Of a stretch of DNA of 64,000 nucleotides, positions 1 through 9,127 are shown piece after piece. The notes below the pieces were generated by a model. It was given only the letters and a program-made list of their open reading frames with translations. It ran no database searches and was not told where the DNA came from. Both the position numbers and the translations under genes were made by a program. Position 1 is the first letter of the stretch. Each line of letters begins with the position of its first letter. Where the stretch lies: NCBI RefSeq assembly GCF_030695065.1, contig NZ_JAUYTR010000011.1, forward strand, positions 558,001 to 622,000, written 5' to 3'. The stretch comes from Sediminibacterium sp. Lineage in GTDB: Bacteria; Bacteroidota; Bacteroidia; Chitinophagales; Chitinophagaceae.

Positions 1-123
1 AAAAAGATAGGAAAGTAACTTAGCAAAACCCGTAACAATAAAAGGCCAACTTGGGTTACTTAGAGATGCCTGTCTTGGCTCCTGCTGGTTATTGAAATAG
101 TTGTTACTTGAGTCTGTTGTCAT
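1..123 (-). CDS. Unknown protein, 5' fragment (N-terminal 41 residues)
   Basis: This is an open frame with no stop that runs off the left edge of the window. Its ATG (CAT at 121-123) lies 9 bp beyond the rpoN stop, so it is probably the next gene in the rpoN transcript. The visible N-terminus is polar and rich in Asn, Gln and Ser for about 25 residues. It then turns hydrophobic (Trp-Pro-Phe-Ile-Val, later Leu-Leu-Ser-Tyr-Leu-Phe), which suggests a membrane segment or hydrophobic core begins near residue 26. I do not recognise the family. The rest lies outside the window. Confidence 0.55.
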   Translation of the reverse strand, partial: MTTDSSNNYFNNQQEPRQASLSNPSWPFIVTGFAKLLSYLF

Positions 124-132
124 CTAAAAAAA

Positions 133-1623
133 TTAAAGCTCTTTACGCAATCTTGCTACAGGAACATTCAATTGTTCTCTGTATTTAGCAACAGTTCTAC
201 GTGCAATATTATACCCTTTCTCTTGTAACATTTCAGTTAACACTTCATCACTTAGAGGCTTGTGTTTGTCTTCGGATTCAATCATATCACTCAAAATCTT
301 TTTTACTTCACGTGTGCTCACTTCTTCTCCACTTTCTGTACTCAATGATTCACTAAAGAAAAATTTTAAGCGATAAGTTCCAAATTCAGTTTGCACGAAT
401 TTGCTGTTGGCCACCCTACTTACAGTAGAAATATCTAAGCCAGTTAATTCAGCAATATCCTTTAATATCATAGGGCGCATGGTTGTTTCGTCGCCAGTAA
501 GAAAAAATTCTTGCTGGTGCTTCATAATTGCCCCCATGGTGCCTATTAATGTATCTTGGCGTTGTTTAATCATGTCTATAAACCAACGAGCAGAATCAAT
601 TTTTTGCTTAATGAAAAGGACCGCTTCTTTCTGACGCTTGTCTTTTTTGCTTCCTTTTTCATAGTCTTTAAGCATATCTCTATAGCCTTCGCTTACCCTT
701 AAATCAGGTGCATTCTTAGCGTTTAATGTAAGTTCTAATAACCCATTGTTATTGATAACGAAGAAGTCGGGTACAATATAATTCTCCGCTTTGTTCATCT
801 CTCCTACATTGCCGCCTGGCTTTGGATTCAACTTGATAATTTGACCAATCACTTCTTTTAATTGATCGTCTGTTAACCCTAAGCTTTTCTGTATTTTCTC
901 GTAATGCTTTTTTGTAAACTCGTCAAAATATTTAGTTAAGATTTGAACCGCCAACTCAACACTTTTCCCTTCGTCGGTCTTTCTTTTTAATTGCAAAAGC
1001 AAACATTCCTGTAAATCTCTAGCGGCAATACCTGCAGGGTCAAATTGTTGTATTTGAAAAATGATTGCTTCAATTTCTTTTTCTTCTACAATCAAACTTT
1101 GCCTAAACGCCAAATCATCTGCAATGGATGTAAGCTCTCTTCGTAAATATCCATCATCGTCTAAACTTCCTACTACTTGTTCTGCAATGCGATAATTGCG
1201 TTCATCCAATTCTAACATCCCCAATTGATTCAAAACCAATTCATGAAAACTGGTTTCTACTTTTATAGGTATAACTTTTTGGTCATCCATTTCAGGATAA
1301 TTGTCGTCCTTGGTTTTGTAATCGGCAATTTCTCCATCATCATCAACTACATATTCACTGATATCTACGTTATCATAATCATCTGCACTACCATCAGGAT
1401 CAACTTCTTCTTCTCCAATACTATCGAATTCATCTTTTAGTTCATCTGTATATTCGTCTTCATGGCCTTCATCGCCCTGTTCTAGAGCAGGATTCTCTTC
1501 TAATTCCTCTTTGATTCGTTCTTCCAAATTGGCAGTTGGCACTTGCAATAATTTCATCAACTGAATCTGCTGAGGAGACAGTTTCTGCAATAATTTTTGC
1601 TGTAATGATTGACTAAGTGACAT
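133..1623 (-). CDS. rpoN: RNA polymerase sigma-54 factor
   Basis: Sigma-54 directs RNA polymerase to -24/-12 promoters and needs AAA+ activators for open-complex formation. The 496-residue length is normal. The N-terminus is the Gln/Leu-rich activator-interacting region (SLQQKLLQKLSPQQIQLMKL), followed by a very acidic linker around residues 45-110. The core-binding domain covers roughly 120-310 and includes DPAGIAARDLQECLLLQL. The DNA-binding part contains the helix-turn-helix DISTVSRVANSKFVQT and, near the C-terminus, the diagnostic RpoN box ARRTVAKYRE. The ATG at 1623 starts the conserved N-terminus directly. No partner activator gene is present in this window. Confidence 0.97.
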   Translation of the reverse strand: MSLSQSLQQKLLQKLSPQQIQLMKLLQVPTANLEERIKEELEENPALEQGDEGHEDEYTDELKDEFDSIGEEEVDPDGSADDYDNVDISEYVVDDDGEIADYKTKDDNYPEMDDQKVIPIKVETSFHELVLNQLGMLELDERNYRIAEQVVGSLDDDGYLRRELTSIADDLAFRQSLIVEEKEIEAIIFQIQQFDPAGIAARDLQECLLLQLKRKTDEGKSVELAVQILTKYFDEFTKKHYEKIQKSLGLTDDQLKEVIGQIIKLNPKPGGNVGEMNKAENYIVPDFFVINNNGLLELTLNAKNAPDLRVSEGYRDMLKDYEKGSKKDKRQKEAVLFIKQKIDSARWFIDMIKQRQDTLIGTMGAIMKHQQEFFLTGDETTMRPMILKDIAELTGLDISTVSRVANSKFVQTEFGTYRLKFFFSESLSTESGEEVSTREVKKILSDMIESEDKHKPLSDEVLTEMLQEKGYNIARRTVAKYREQLNVPVARLRKEL

Positions 1624-1670
1624 TGATTAACTAATTACGCTGTAAATTTACAAAGTTTTAAAGCCACACC

Positions 1671-1958
1671 ATGTTTAAAAGGATTTGTTTGTTTGTGAAT
1701 TTATCCCTAATGAGCGCAATTGCTGTTTCTGCTCAAACAAATAATTTCCAAAATGCTCTAAGCACACAAGCGTACAACAAAAGGTTGGATAGCTTAAAAA
1801 ATAGCCCTATCAAAATATTGGCTCCCAATCATTATGTAAAAGGCCTGGGCTTTTTTTGTAAAAAAGAATTACAATTAGAAAAAGCAACCAAAATACCTTT
1901 TCGTTTTAGATTGGGTAGTTTAGATTATGTAAATAAACTAGAAGGCAAGAATCAGTAA
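1671..1958 (+). CDS. Small secreted hypothetical protein
   Basis: This 95-residue protein has a clear signal peptide: a basic Met-Phe-Lys-Arg start, a hydrophobic core to about residue 20, and a probable cleavage after Val-Ser-Ala before Gln-Thr. The mature part is about 73 residues with a central [12 protein letters not shown] segment and no domain I recognise. The signal peptide and the placement divergent from rpoN, ending exactly against the convergent aminotransferase gene, support it as real. It probably acts in the periplasm. Function is unknown. Confidence 0.65.
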   Translation: MFKRICLFVNLSLMSAIAVSAQTNNFQNALSTQAYNKRLDSLKNSPIKILAPNHYVKGLGFFCKKELQLEKATKIPFRFRLGSLDYVNKLEGKNQ

Positions 1959-3161
1959 CTATTTACCAAGCACTTTATTAATTGCAGCAACCATTTTAGT
2001 TCCTTTCTCTTGAATTTGCTCTTCAGTCCAAACCAAGCTAATGGCGGTAGAAATACACCTACTCATAATTGCATCACTATCAGCAAAAACAGTTGTTTGA
2101 AGTTTTGTTAATGCTGCTTCTTGCTCCACACTAATTCTACTTAAAGTTGTAGCATTTTTTAAATGATCCCACTTACTTATATAATGCCAATTATTTGCAA
2201 ACCAATAAAAATTGCCTGCTAAAATTCCTTGGGCTTTCATTTCATTTACAACAGCTTGTGTTTGATCTGCAGTTGGCAAAAACCAACTTAAAAAACTACA
2301 ACTGTCTTCTCCGCCTTCGGGCACCCTTCTAAAACTAACTTCGGGAATCTGCTCCAAATATGCTCTGAGCGCCTTATTATTTTTTTTCTGCAATTCCAGA
2401 AATATGTTCAACTTTTTAATTTGCGCTAAACCAACAGCAGCATGCAATTCACTGATTCTGAAATTATATCCAATAAACGGATGCAAATCTGCGCCACGAT
2501 CTACACCTAAGTGATCATGACCATGATCTGTATAACCGTCAGCTTTAGTGTAAACATCTTTATTATTCGTCATCACTACTCCGCCCTCTGCACAAGTAAT
2601 CATTTTTACAAAGTCAAAACTAAAAGTACCTGCATGACCAATGGTGCCCAATGCTTTGCCCTTGTAAGTTCCACCAATACTTTGACATGCATCTTCCAAT
2701 AAAATCAAATTGTTTGCATGGCAAATAGCTGATAAAGCATCTAAATCTGCCATGCTACCACACATATGGACAGGCATAACACATTTAGTTTTAGGTGTAA
2801 TTGCGTTCTTAACCGCATCTGGATTTAAGGTAAGTGTGTCATCTACATCTACGAGAACCGGGATAGCACCTACACTTAATACCGCTTCAAAACTAGCCAC
2901 AAAAGTGAAAGCCGGCATGATCACTTCATCTCCTGCTCCTATTCCCAAAGCTACCATGGCGGTAGTTAAAGCAGCGGTTCCTGATGATGTTAGTTGCGCA
3001 TATTGACAACCAAATGTTTCGGTAATGGCTTTCTCTAGTTCTTGTGCCTTCCAAATACCTTTTCGAGGTCCATCAAATCCATACCTCATCAAAATACCTG
3101 TTTCCAGTACATCATTCACTTCCTTTCTTTCTTCGGCACCAAAAAGTTCAAAACCTGGCAT
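1959..3161 (-). CDS. DegT/DnrJ/EryC1/StrS-family PLP aminotransferase
   Basis: This is a type I-fold PLP enzyme of the family that aminates keto-sugars for nucleotide-sugar and surface-polysaccharide synthesis. At 400 residues it is close to the usual 370-400. The conserved N-terminal segment Gln-Leu-Thr-Ser-Ser-Gly-Thr-Ala-Ala-Leu, the motif Glu-Asp-Ala-Cys-Gln-Ser-Ile-Gly-Gly-Thr, and the block Ser-Phe-Asp-Phe-Val-Lys-Met-Ile-Thr-Cys-Ala-Glu-Gly-Gly with the putative PLP lysine are visible. There are no sugar-biosynthesis neighbours, so the substrate cannot be predicted. Its 3' end abuts the convergent small secreted gene. Confidence 0.9.
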   Translation of the reverse strand: MPGFELFGAEERKEVNDVLETGILMRYGFDGPRKGIWKAQELEKAITETFGCQYAQLTSSGTAALTTAMVALGIGAGDEVIMPAFTFVASFEAVLSVGAIPVLVDVDDTLTLNPDAVKNAITPKTKCVMPVHMCGSMADLDALSAICHANNLILLEDACQSIGGTYKGKALGTIGHAGTFSFDFVKMITCAEGGVVMTNNKDVYTKADGYTDHGHDHLGVDRGADLHPFIGYNFRISELHAAVGLAQIKKLNIFLELQKKNNKALRAYLEQIPEVSFRRVPEGGEDSCSFLSWFLPTADQTQAVVNEMKAQGILAGNFYWFANNWHYISKWDHLKNATTLSRISVEQEAALTKLQTTVFADSDAIMSRCISTAISLVWTEEQIQEKGTKMVAAINKVLGK

Positions 3162-3213
3162 ATCCTAACATTTAATTGGTTAAATCTGCTGGCAAAGCTA
3201 TAGAATCCATTCC

Positions 3214-3221
3214 TAAATTTG
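3214..3221 (+). promoter_or_regulatory. Candidate -7 promoter element TAAATTTG, 4 nt before the start codon
   Basis: TAAATTTG matches the Bacteroidota -7 consensus TAnnTTTG. Only four bases separate it from the ATG at 3226, so transcription would begin at or next to the start codon, giving a leaderless mRNA. No good -33 TTG is visible at the usual spacing, so this rests on the -7 match and its position. Confidence 0.4.
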
Positions 3222-3225
3222 CAAT

Positions 3226-3870
3226 ATGAAACCAATACTCTTTTATTGTTACGATGCCTATTGTGGCTGGTGTTATGGGTTTAGCACCGTAATCACCCAA
3301 ATAGCTCATCAATTCCCCAACCTCCAAATTGAAGTATTATCTGGGGGAATGGTTTTACCAGAAGAACCTGTTCACATAAGTGCTACCGCTGGATATATTC
3401 AATCGGCTTATAAAACGGTTGAAGAATATAGTGGAGTGAGCTTTGGTCCTGATTACCTATGGCATATTAACAATCCAGACCTAAGTGATTGGTATCCCAA
3501 CTCTGAAAAGCCAGCTATTGCATTGTGTATTTTTAAAGAAATATACCCAGAAAAACAAGTGGATTTTGCCGCAGACCTACAAAAAGCATTGCACTTTGAA
3601 GGAAGAGACCTAACCGATGATGAGGCTTACAAGCATTTGTTAGAAAAATACAGCATCCAACCTGAGCTTTTTTATGAAAGGCTTAAAAGTGAGGAATACA
3701 AAGAGAAAGCCAATTATGAGTTTGCATTGGTGAAGCAATTGCAAGTAACTGGCTATCCATGTGTATTATTACAAGAAACGGAGACCAAATTCCATTTATT
3801 GGCTAGGGGATACACTCCTTATGTTGATTGTAAAGCTAGATTAGAAAGGGCTTTGCAATCAATTCAATAA
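3226..3870 (+). CDS. DsbA-family thioredoxin-fold protein (FrnE-like)
   Basis: The protein opens with a beta strand followed immediately by Tyr-Cys-Gly-Trp-Cys, a CxxC redox motif at Cys13-Cys16, then a mostly helical insertion and a C-terminal segment with the cis-proline region Thr-Gly-Tyr-Pro-Cys-Val. This arrangement fits the FrnE/2-hydroxychromene isomerase-like branch of the DsbA superfamily. There is no signal peptide, so it is probably a cytoplasmic thiol-disulfide oxidoreductase. It stands alone, divergent from the DegT aminotransferase. The substrate is unknown. Confidence 0.85.
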   Translation: MKPILFYCYDAYCGWCYGFSTVITQIAHQFPNLQIEVLSGGMVLPEEPVHISATAGYIQSAYKTVEEYSGVSFGPDYLWHINNPDLSDWYPNSEKPAIALCIFKEIYPEKQVDFAADLQKALHFEGRDLTDDEAYKHLLEKYSIQPELFYERLKSEEYKEKANYEFALVKQLQVTGYPCVLLQETETKFHLLARGYTPYVDCKARLERALQSIQ

Positions 3871-3923
3871 TCGGATGCTTCTCCAAAACAATTTCCTTTA
3901 CTTTGCACCTCAATTAATGAACT

Positions 3924-4328
3924 ATGGAATACAATAAATTAATATCGGTTACTGGAATGAGCGGCTTGTTCGAAATGTTGAGCAGCAAGAATGATGGCGC
4001 TATTGTAAAATCGCTCGAGGACAATACCACCAAATTTGTAAGCAGCAGAATTCATAATTTTTCACATTTAGAAAGCATTGAGGTATACACCATCAGAGAA
4101 AACGTAAATCTGGCTGAAGTATTCAAAGCAATGGAAACAAGCAAAGAAGCATTGCCTTCAGATAAAGACGCCGCTGCAGTAAAAGCTTATTTCGAGAAAG
4201 TATACCCAGATATGGATTTTGAACGTGTATATGCTAGTGATATGAAAAAAATGGTGAAATGGTTTGGAGTATTAAAAGCCAATAATATTGCTGTTGAATT
4301 AACTGAAGCACCCGAAGAAGGAGAATAA
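3924..4328 (+). CDS. DUF5606 domain-containing protein
   Basis: This small soluble protein of 134 residues begins Met-Glu-Tyr-Asn-Lys-Leu-Ile-Ser-Val-Thr-Gly, a pattern I associate with the Bacteroidota-specific DUF5606 family. It has a short beta-rich N-terminal half (residues 1-60: Ile-Val-Lys-Ser-Leu-Glu-Asp, Phe-Val-Ser-Ser-Arg) that resembles a small SH3-like or ribosome-associated fold. An alpha-helical C-terminal part follows, containing Tyr-Pro-Asp-Met-Asp-Phe-Glu-Arg-Val-Tyr and an acidic tail. No catalytic motif is visible and the function is unknown. A TTTACTTTGC sequence about 20 bp upstream resembles a -7 element. Confidence 0.8.
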   Translation: MEYNKLISVTGMSGLFEMLSSKNDGAIVKSLEDNTTKFVSSRIHNFSHLESIEVYTIRENVNLAEVFKAMETSKEALPSDKDAAAVKAYFEKVYPDMDFERVYASDMKKMVKWFGVLKANNIAVELTEAPEEGE

Positions 4329-4370
4329 ACCGATCCATTTCATACCTTGTGTGGCTATTAAACAAGTCGT

Positions 4371-7343
4371 ATGAAAAAGTGGTTATTCATTCTAACAATC
4401 TTAGCAGTTGGCAATACTGCATTGGTGGCGCAGCAGTTTTATGAAGAAACGCCCGAAGCCATTAAATGGGTAAATAAGAAATTTAAAAAACTAAATAAAG
4501 ACCAGCGCATTGCGCAGTTAATGATTATTCGCGCCCACAGCAATTTGGGTAATGATCATGTATCAAAAGTTTCAGAGACCATCCGTAAATACAATGTGGG
4601 TGGTCTTTGCTTTTTTCAGGGTGGCCCTGTAAGACAAGCCATGCTTACCAATATGTATCAGTCAATGGCTAAAACGCCTTTGATGATTAGCATTGATGGT
4701 GAGTGGGGCTTAGGCATGCGATTAGATAGTGTCATCAATTTTCCTCGGCAATTAATGATGGGGGCAGTAAATAATGCAGCGCTAATTTATGAATTTGGGA
4801 AAGCAGTTGGAGAACAGTGCAAAAGATTAGGCATCCAAGTAAACTATGCGCCTGATATAGACATTAACAACAATCCAATGAACCCTGTCATTAACGACCG
4901 AAGCTTTGGAGAAGATAAATACAAAGTAGCGTTATATGGTACATCTTATATGCGCGGCATGCAAGATGTTGGCGTAATGGCTACAGGCAAACATTTTCCA
5001 GGTCATGGAGATGTAGCAGTTGACAGTCATTATGATTTACCTATTATTAATAAATCTAGGGCTCAATTAGATGAATTAGAACTATACCCCTTCAGGGCTT
5101 TAATTAAAGCAGGGTTAGGCAGCATGATGACAGCACATTTATACATCCCTGCAATTGACACTACAGCAAATTTGGCAGCAACCCTTTCTAAAAAAAGTAT
5201 TACCGATTTATTAAGAAATGAATTAGGATTTAAAGGACTCAGTTTTACTGATGCCTTAGAAATGAAAGGAATCACCAAATACTTTCCTTCTGGCGAAGCT
5301 TCAGTAGAAGCCCTTATTGCAGGTAACGATATGCTTTGTTTGCCAGAAGATATACCTGGCACTATTGCTAAAATTAGACAAGCAATTGACAATGGAAGAT
5401 TAAGTTGGGAATCAATAGATGCACGGGTAAAAAAAGTATTATTAGCAAAATATCATTTGGGGCTTAATAAACTTCAACCAATTGATACCACTAATTTAGT
5501 AAATGACTTAAACGTTCAAACCAATCGAATTAGAACCCTACTTAGCAAGAACGCCATCACTTTATTAAAGAAAGAAAACAACCAAATATTCCCAATTAAA
5601 AAGGGGCAACGCATTGCCTATATTGCTATTGGTGCTCCTGGAGAAAATACAATTACTACTCAACTCAAGAATAATTATAATGCAACTGTATTTTTATTTG
5701 GTTCAAGGGCAACCATAGGAAAACAGTTGATGGATGATCAATCAGCAAATAATATTCCAGCAGAAAAAGCAGATAGTAGTTCGGCCAATACATTAATTAA
5801 AAAAATTAAAGAATCAGGTTACGACTTAGTCATTGTTGGCATGCATAACTATAGCAGAAGGCCAGCAAAGAATTTTGGGTTGAGCAACGCCTCCGTTTAT
5901 TTACTAAATGCATTGCAATCGTTTAACACCCTCAATTTATATTTTGGCAATCCCTATGCAATGGCAAATTCTAGTAATCCTGTGAACTTATTAGCTTGTT
6001 ATGAAGACGACGATATAACACAGGATGCTGTTTATGATATTTTAATTGGCCGCAATGAGTCAAAGGGAATATTACCAGTGACCGTAACGCCTTCACTCAC
6101 TTATGGCACTTCAATTACTTATAATAATTATTACCCTAAAGTGCAGGCATGGGAAGCAGGGTTAGACGCCAACAAACTAAATAGAATAGACTCCATTGCT
6201 AATGATGCTGTTGAAAAAGGTGCAGTTCCTGGCTGTGTGGTATTGGTAGCTAGAAAGGGAAAGATTGCTTACCATAAGGCATTTGGCTATACCAATTTAG
6301 ACAAAAAAGAGCCCATCAACCCATCTATGATTTATGATTTAGCTTCGGTAACAAAAGTATCAGCTACTACTGTTTCAATTATGAAATTGGTAGAAGAAGG
6401 CAAAGTTGATTTAGAAAAAACTTTGGGCGACTATTTAGATTGGACCAAAAATTCAGATAAAGCAAGCTTAAAATTAAAAGACATTTTATTACACCAAGCT
6501 GGGCTTAAATCGTTTATTACTTTTTACAAAGAACTTTTGGATAGCTCAACCGGAAAGCCTTTACCAGCATACTTTAGAGAAAACCCTACGCCCGAATTTT
6601 CAGTGCGAGTAGCTGAAAATATTTACTTAAGAAACGATTGGCAAGACACCATTTTCCACAGAATTCTAACTAGCCCATTAACAAAGGCTGGACAATACAT
6701 TTACAGCGACAACGATTTTATATTCTTAGCAAAAGTGGTTGAATCAGTTAGTGGCAAAAATATTCATGATTACAGTAAAGAAATATTTTACGATCCATTG
6801 GCTATGACCAGTACAGGTTTTACTCCAAGAAAATATTTCCCTTTAAATGCTTTGGTTCCTACAGAAGACGAAAAGCATTTTAGGCAGCAAATGATGAGAG
6901 GTGATGTACACGATGAAGGAGCTTCTTTATTTGGAGGTATAGCCGGGCATGCTGGTTTATTTAGCAATGCCTATGATTTAGCACAATTGTATCAAATGCT
7001 ACTCAATGGAGGCACCATGAATGGACAACAATTCTTAAAAAAAGAAACCATCCAACAATTTACCGCTTACAATAGCACTGTAAGTAGAAGAGGGCTGGGT
7101 TTTGACAAACCGGAAAAAGACAATTCAAGCAGAAAAGAACCCTATCCATCTAAATCTGTATCGCTGAATACCTATGGTCATACAGGCTTTACCGGCACAT
7201 GTGTTTGGGTTGATCCAGACAACGATTTAATCTATATTTTCTTATCAAATAGGGTTACCCCAACTAGAAATAATACCCTTTTTGGAAAAATGAATGTACG
7301 TCCAAATATCCAGGAGGCCATTTATCAGGCTATTATCAATTAA
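4371..7343 (+). CDS. Glycoside hydrolase family 3 / serine beta-lactamase-fold fusion protein
   Basis: This is an exported 990-residue two-enzyme fusion. After a signal peptide (cleavage near Val-Ala-Gln-Gln, residue 21), a GH3 beta-N-acetylglucosaminidase-like domain runs from about 40 to 370. It carries the family signature Lys-His-Phe-Pro-Gly-His-Gly-Asp near residue 206 and the putative nucleophile in Phe-Thr-Asp-Ala-Leu-Glu near 293. A GH3 C-terminal-like domain follows to about 580. The last 400 residues are a class C beta-lactamase/penicillin-binding fold with Ser-Val-Thr-Lys near 658, Tyr-Ser-Asp near 777 and His-Thr-Gly near 936. GH3 enzymes of this NagZ-like type cleave GlcNAc from muropeptides and the second domain could act on peptide stems or esters, so a role in peptidoglycan turnover is likely but inferred. 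Confidence 0.92.
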   Translation: MKKWLFILTILAVGNTALVAQQFYEETPEAIKWVNKKFKKLNKDQRIAQLMIIRAHSNLGNDHVSKVSETIRKYNVGGLCFFQGGPVRQAMLTNMYQSMAKTPLMISIDGEWGLGMRLDSVINFPRQLMMGAVNNAALIYEFGKAVGEQCKRLGIQVNYAPDIDINNNPMNPVINDRSFGEDKYKVALYGTSYMRGMQDVGVMATGKHFPGHGDVAVDSHYDLPIINKSRAQLDELELYPFRALIKAGLGSMMTAHLYIPAIDTTANLAATLSKKSITDLLRNELGFKGLSFTDALEMKGITKYFPSGEASVEALIAGNDMLCLPEDIPGTIAKIRQAIDNGRLSWESIDARVKKVLLAKYHLGLNKLQPIDTTNLVNDLNVQTNRIRTLLSKNAITLLKKENNQIFPIKKGQRIAYIAIGAPGENTITTQLKNNYNATVFLFGSRATIGKQLMDDQSANNIPAEKADSSSANTLIKKIKESGYDLVIVGMHNYSRRPAKNFGLSNASVYLLNALQSFNTLNLYFGNPYAMANSSNPVNLLACYEDDDITQDAVYDILIGRNESKGILPVTVTPSLTYGTSITYNNYYPKVQAWEAGLDANKLNRIDSIANDAVEKGAVPGCVVLVARKGKIAYHKAFGYTNLDKKEPINPSMIYDLASVTKVSATTVSIMKLVEEGKVDLEKTLGDYLDWTKNSDKASLKLKDILLHQAGLKSFITFYKELLDSSTGKPLPAYFRENPTPEFSVRVAENIYLRNDWQDTIFHRILTSPLTKAGQYIYSDNDFIFLAKVVESVSGKNIHDYSKEIFYDPLAMTSTGFTPRKYFPLNALVPTEDEKHFRQQMMRGDVHDEGASLFGGIAGHAGLFSNAYDLAQLYQMLLNGGTMNGQQFLKKETIQQFTAYNSTVSRRGLGFDKPEKDNSSRKEPYPSKSVSLNTYGHTGFTGTCVWVDPDNDLIYIFLSNRVTPTRNNTLFGKMNVRPNIQEAIYQAIIN

Positions 7344-7402
7344 CATCACATTTATACGTGAATACCGCTGTAAGAATTAACTTCAATGTATAATTTTTAC
7401 TT

Positions 7403-9127
7403 ATGAAACGCGGTATTCACTATTTTATGTTGATTGGAATCAGCAGCATGTTCTTGATTTCTTGCTCTAATAATGCCCCTAAGGAAACCAAATTGATTCC
7501 GAAGGAAGCTATGATTGTAGTTAGCATTGATCCCAATGCATTAAAAGAGAAATTACAAAATGGGGGAATTAGCATTGATAGTATTCTATCAAAGGGATAC
7601 CAAAAAGACTCTACCCAACCCGAAGACCAACAAAAAGTAGCCGATTTTAGAAATAGTTCTGGCATTAATTGGGAAGAAAAAATTCACTTTTTTAGTTACC
7701 CACAAAAAGAGAATAAGAATGCCAATATCATGAATTTACTATTTAGTATTTCAGATTCAGCCGTGTTTAACCAATACTTAAGCAAATTAAACTGGAAGGA
7801 TAAAAAAGCTTTCGCTAAAGAAAAAGAATATCAATACTTACCATTAAGCGACAATAATATTTTGGCTTGGAACAAAGAACATGCATTGGTAATGATTTAC
7901 GAAAACAAAGTAGTTCCCTACTATGATACCGTAAATATGCGATTTGTTATTCCCGAAAAGAAGGACAATAAAACAACAATGTTGACTGAATTGTCTCGAT
8001 TGTTTTCACAAAAGGAATCTGCTTCAATGGCTTCTGTTAAAGAGTTTGGTAAAATGTTTAAAACCAAAGCAGAAGGTTATTTATTTGCAAGCTCAGGAGG
8101 TTCATTGGCTGCTTTAAGTGGAATGCCATTACAGTTACCTAAACTAGAGGAGTTGGTTAACAATAATTATACCTCGGCAACTTTAGCCTTTGAAGAAGGC
8201 AAAATCATTGCAAAATCGGTAACCCATACCAACCCATTATTAAGTAGTATTTTAAAAAAATATGCAGGGCCAACAGTAAATACCGATTTAATCAAAACTT
8301 TCCCTTCACAAAATATTAATGCAATCGTAATGGCTTCATTTGATCCTGCAATATTTGGAGGAGTTTTAAAAGAATTAGAAGTAGAAGGATTTGTGAATGA
8401 ATTTTTAACCAAATCAGGTGTTACAGCTTCGGAATTATATGGAGCAATTAAGGGTGATATTGCTGTTGTTGTTTCCGATTTAGGCATCGGTATGACTGAG
8501 CCTCAAACAAGGAAAGACGAATTATCATTGGTTGTGAAAAAGCCAATGGGGAAATTAATTATTAATATTCCTGCAGGAAAGCCTGAAAGTTTTAAGAAAG
8601 TATTGGATAAAATTGTTGACCGTGGCTTTGCAGTTAAGAAAGGCAATGAATATAAGTCTGGAGATCTATTTGGTCAAATGGGAATCTATATGGTAGCAAA
8701 TGAACAAGGAATTATTATTGCTAGCGACTCTGTTACTTATTCCCAATACAAATTGAATAATTCAAAAACCAGCATTAATACTGAAGCTTTAAATTATTTT
8801 AAAGGGAAATCAACTGTTTTATATATTGATGTAGCCAATACTTTAAATGGCTTTATTAAAGACTCTTCTGGAGGATATTACAATTCTTTAATAACTGCCA
8901 AAAATACCATTAAAGACATCATGGGAAGTTCAGAAAACTATTCTAACAACAGCATTAGTTCTGTATTAGAAATTAATATGCAGAACCAAAAACAAAACAG
9001 TTTAGTTACCCTAGTAAGCTTATTTACCAATATTGCAGTTGATACAAGAGCAGTTGCAAGACGAGAAAAAGAAATGGAGGAAAAATTATTCCCTTCAGGA
9101 ATTCCAACGGTTATAAGAGCCAATTAA
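7403..9127 (+). CDS. DUF4836 family lipoprotein
   Basis: This 574-residue lipoprotein has the signal sequence Phe-Leu-Ile-Ser-Cys-Ser, whose Cys would be lipidated, followed by Lys-Leu-Ile-Pro-Lys-Glu-Ala-Met-Ile-Val-Val-Ser-Ile-Asp. That start (ability to state "no value escapes" aside) is typical of the Bacteroidota DUF4836 family. The body is a repeated alpha/beta arrangement with no catalytic motif I can identify. Its stop codon overlaps the next ATG by one base (TAATG), so it is translationally coupled to the ABC ATPase and may be an envelope partner of that transporter. Function is unknown. Confidence 0.85.
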   Translation: MKRGIHYFMLIGISSMFLISCSNNAPKETKLIPKEAMIVVSIDPNALKEKLQNGGISIDSILSKGYQKDSTQPEDQQKVADFRNSSGINWEEKIHFFSYPQKENKNANIMNLLFSISDSAVFNQYLSKLNWKDKKAFAKEKEYQYLPLSDNNILAWNKEHALVMIYENKVVPYYDTVNMRFVIPEKKDNKTTMLTELSRLFSQKESASMASVKEFGKMFKTKAEGYLFASSGGSLAALSGMPLQLPKLEELVNNNYTSATLAFEEGKIIAKSVTHTNPLLSSILKKYAGPTVNTDLIKTFPSQNINAIVMASFDPAIFGGVLKELEVEGFVNEFLTKSGVTASELYGAIKGDIAVVVSDLGIGMTEPQTRKDELSLVVKKPMGKLIINIPAGKPESFKKVLDKIVDRGFAVKKGNEYKSGDLFGQMGIYMVANEQGIIIASDSVTYSQYKLNNSKTSINTEALNYFKGKSTVLYIDVANTLNGFIKDSSGGYYNSLITAKNTIKDIMGSSENYSNNSISSVLEINMQNQKQNSLVTLVSLFTNIAVDTRAVARREKEMEEKLFPSGIPTVIRAN

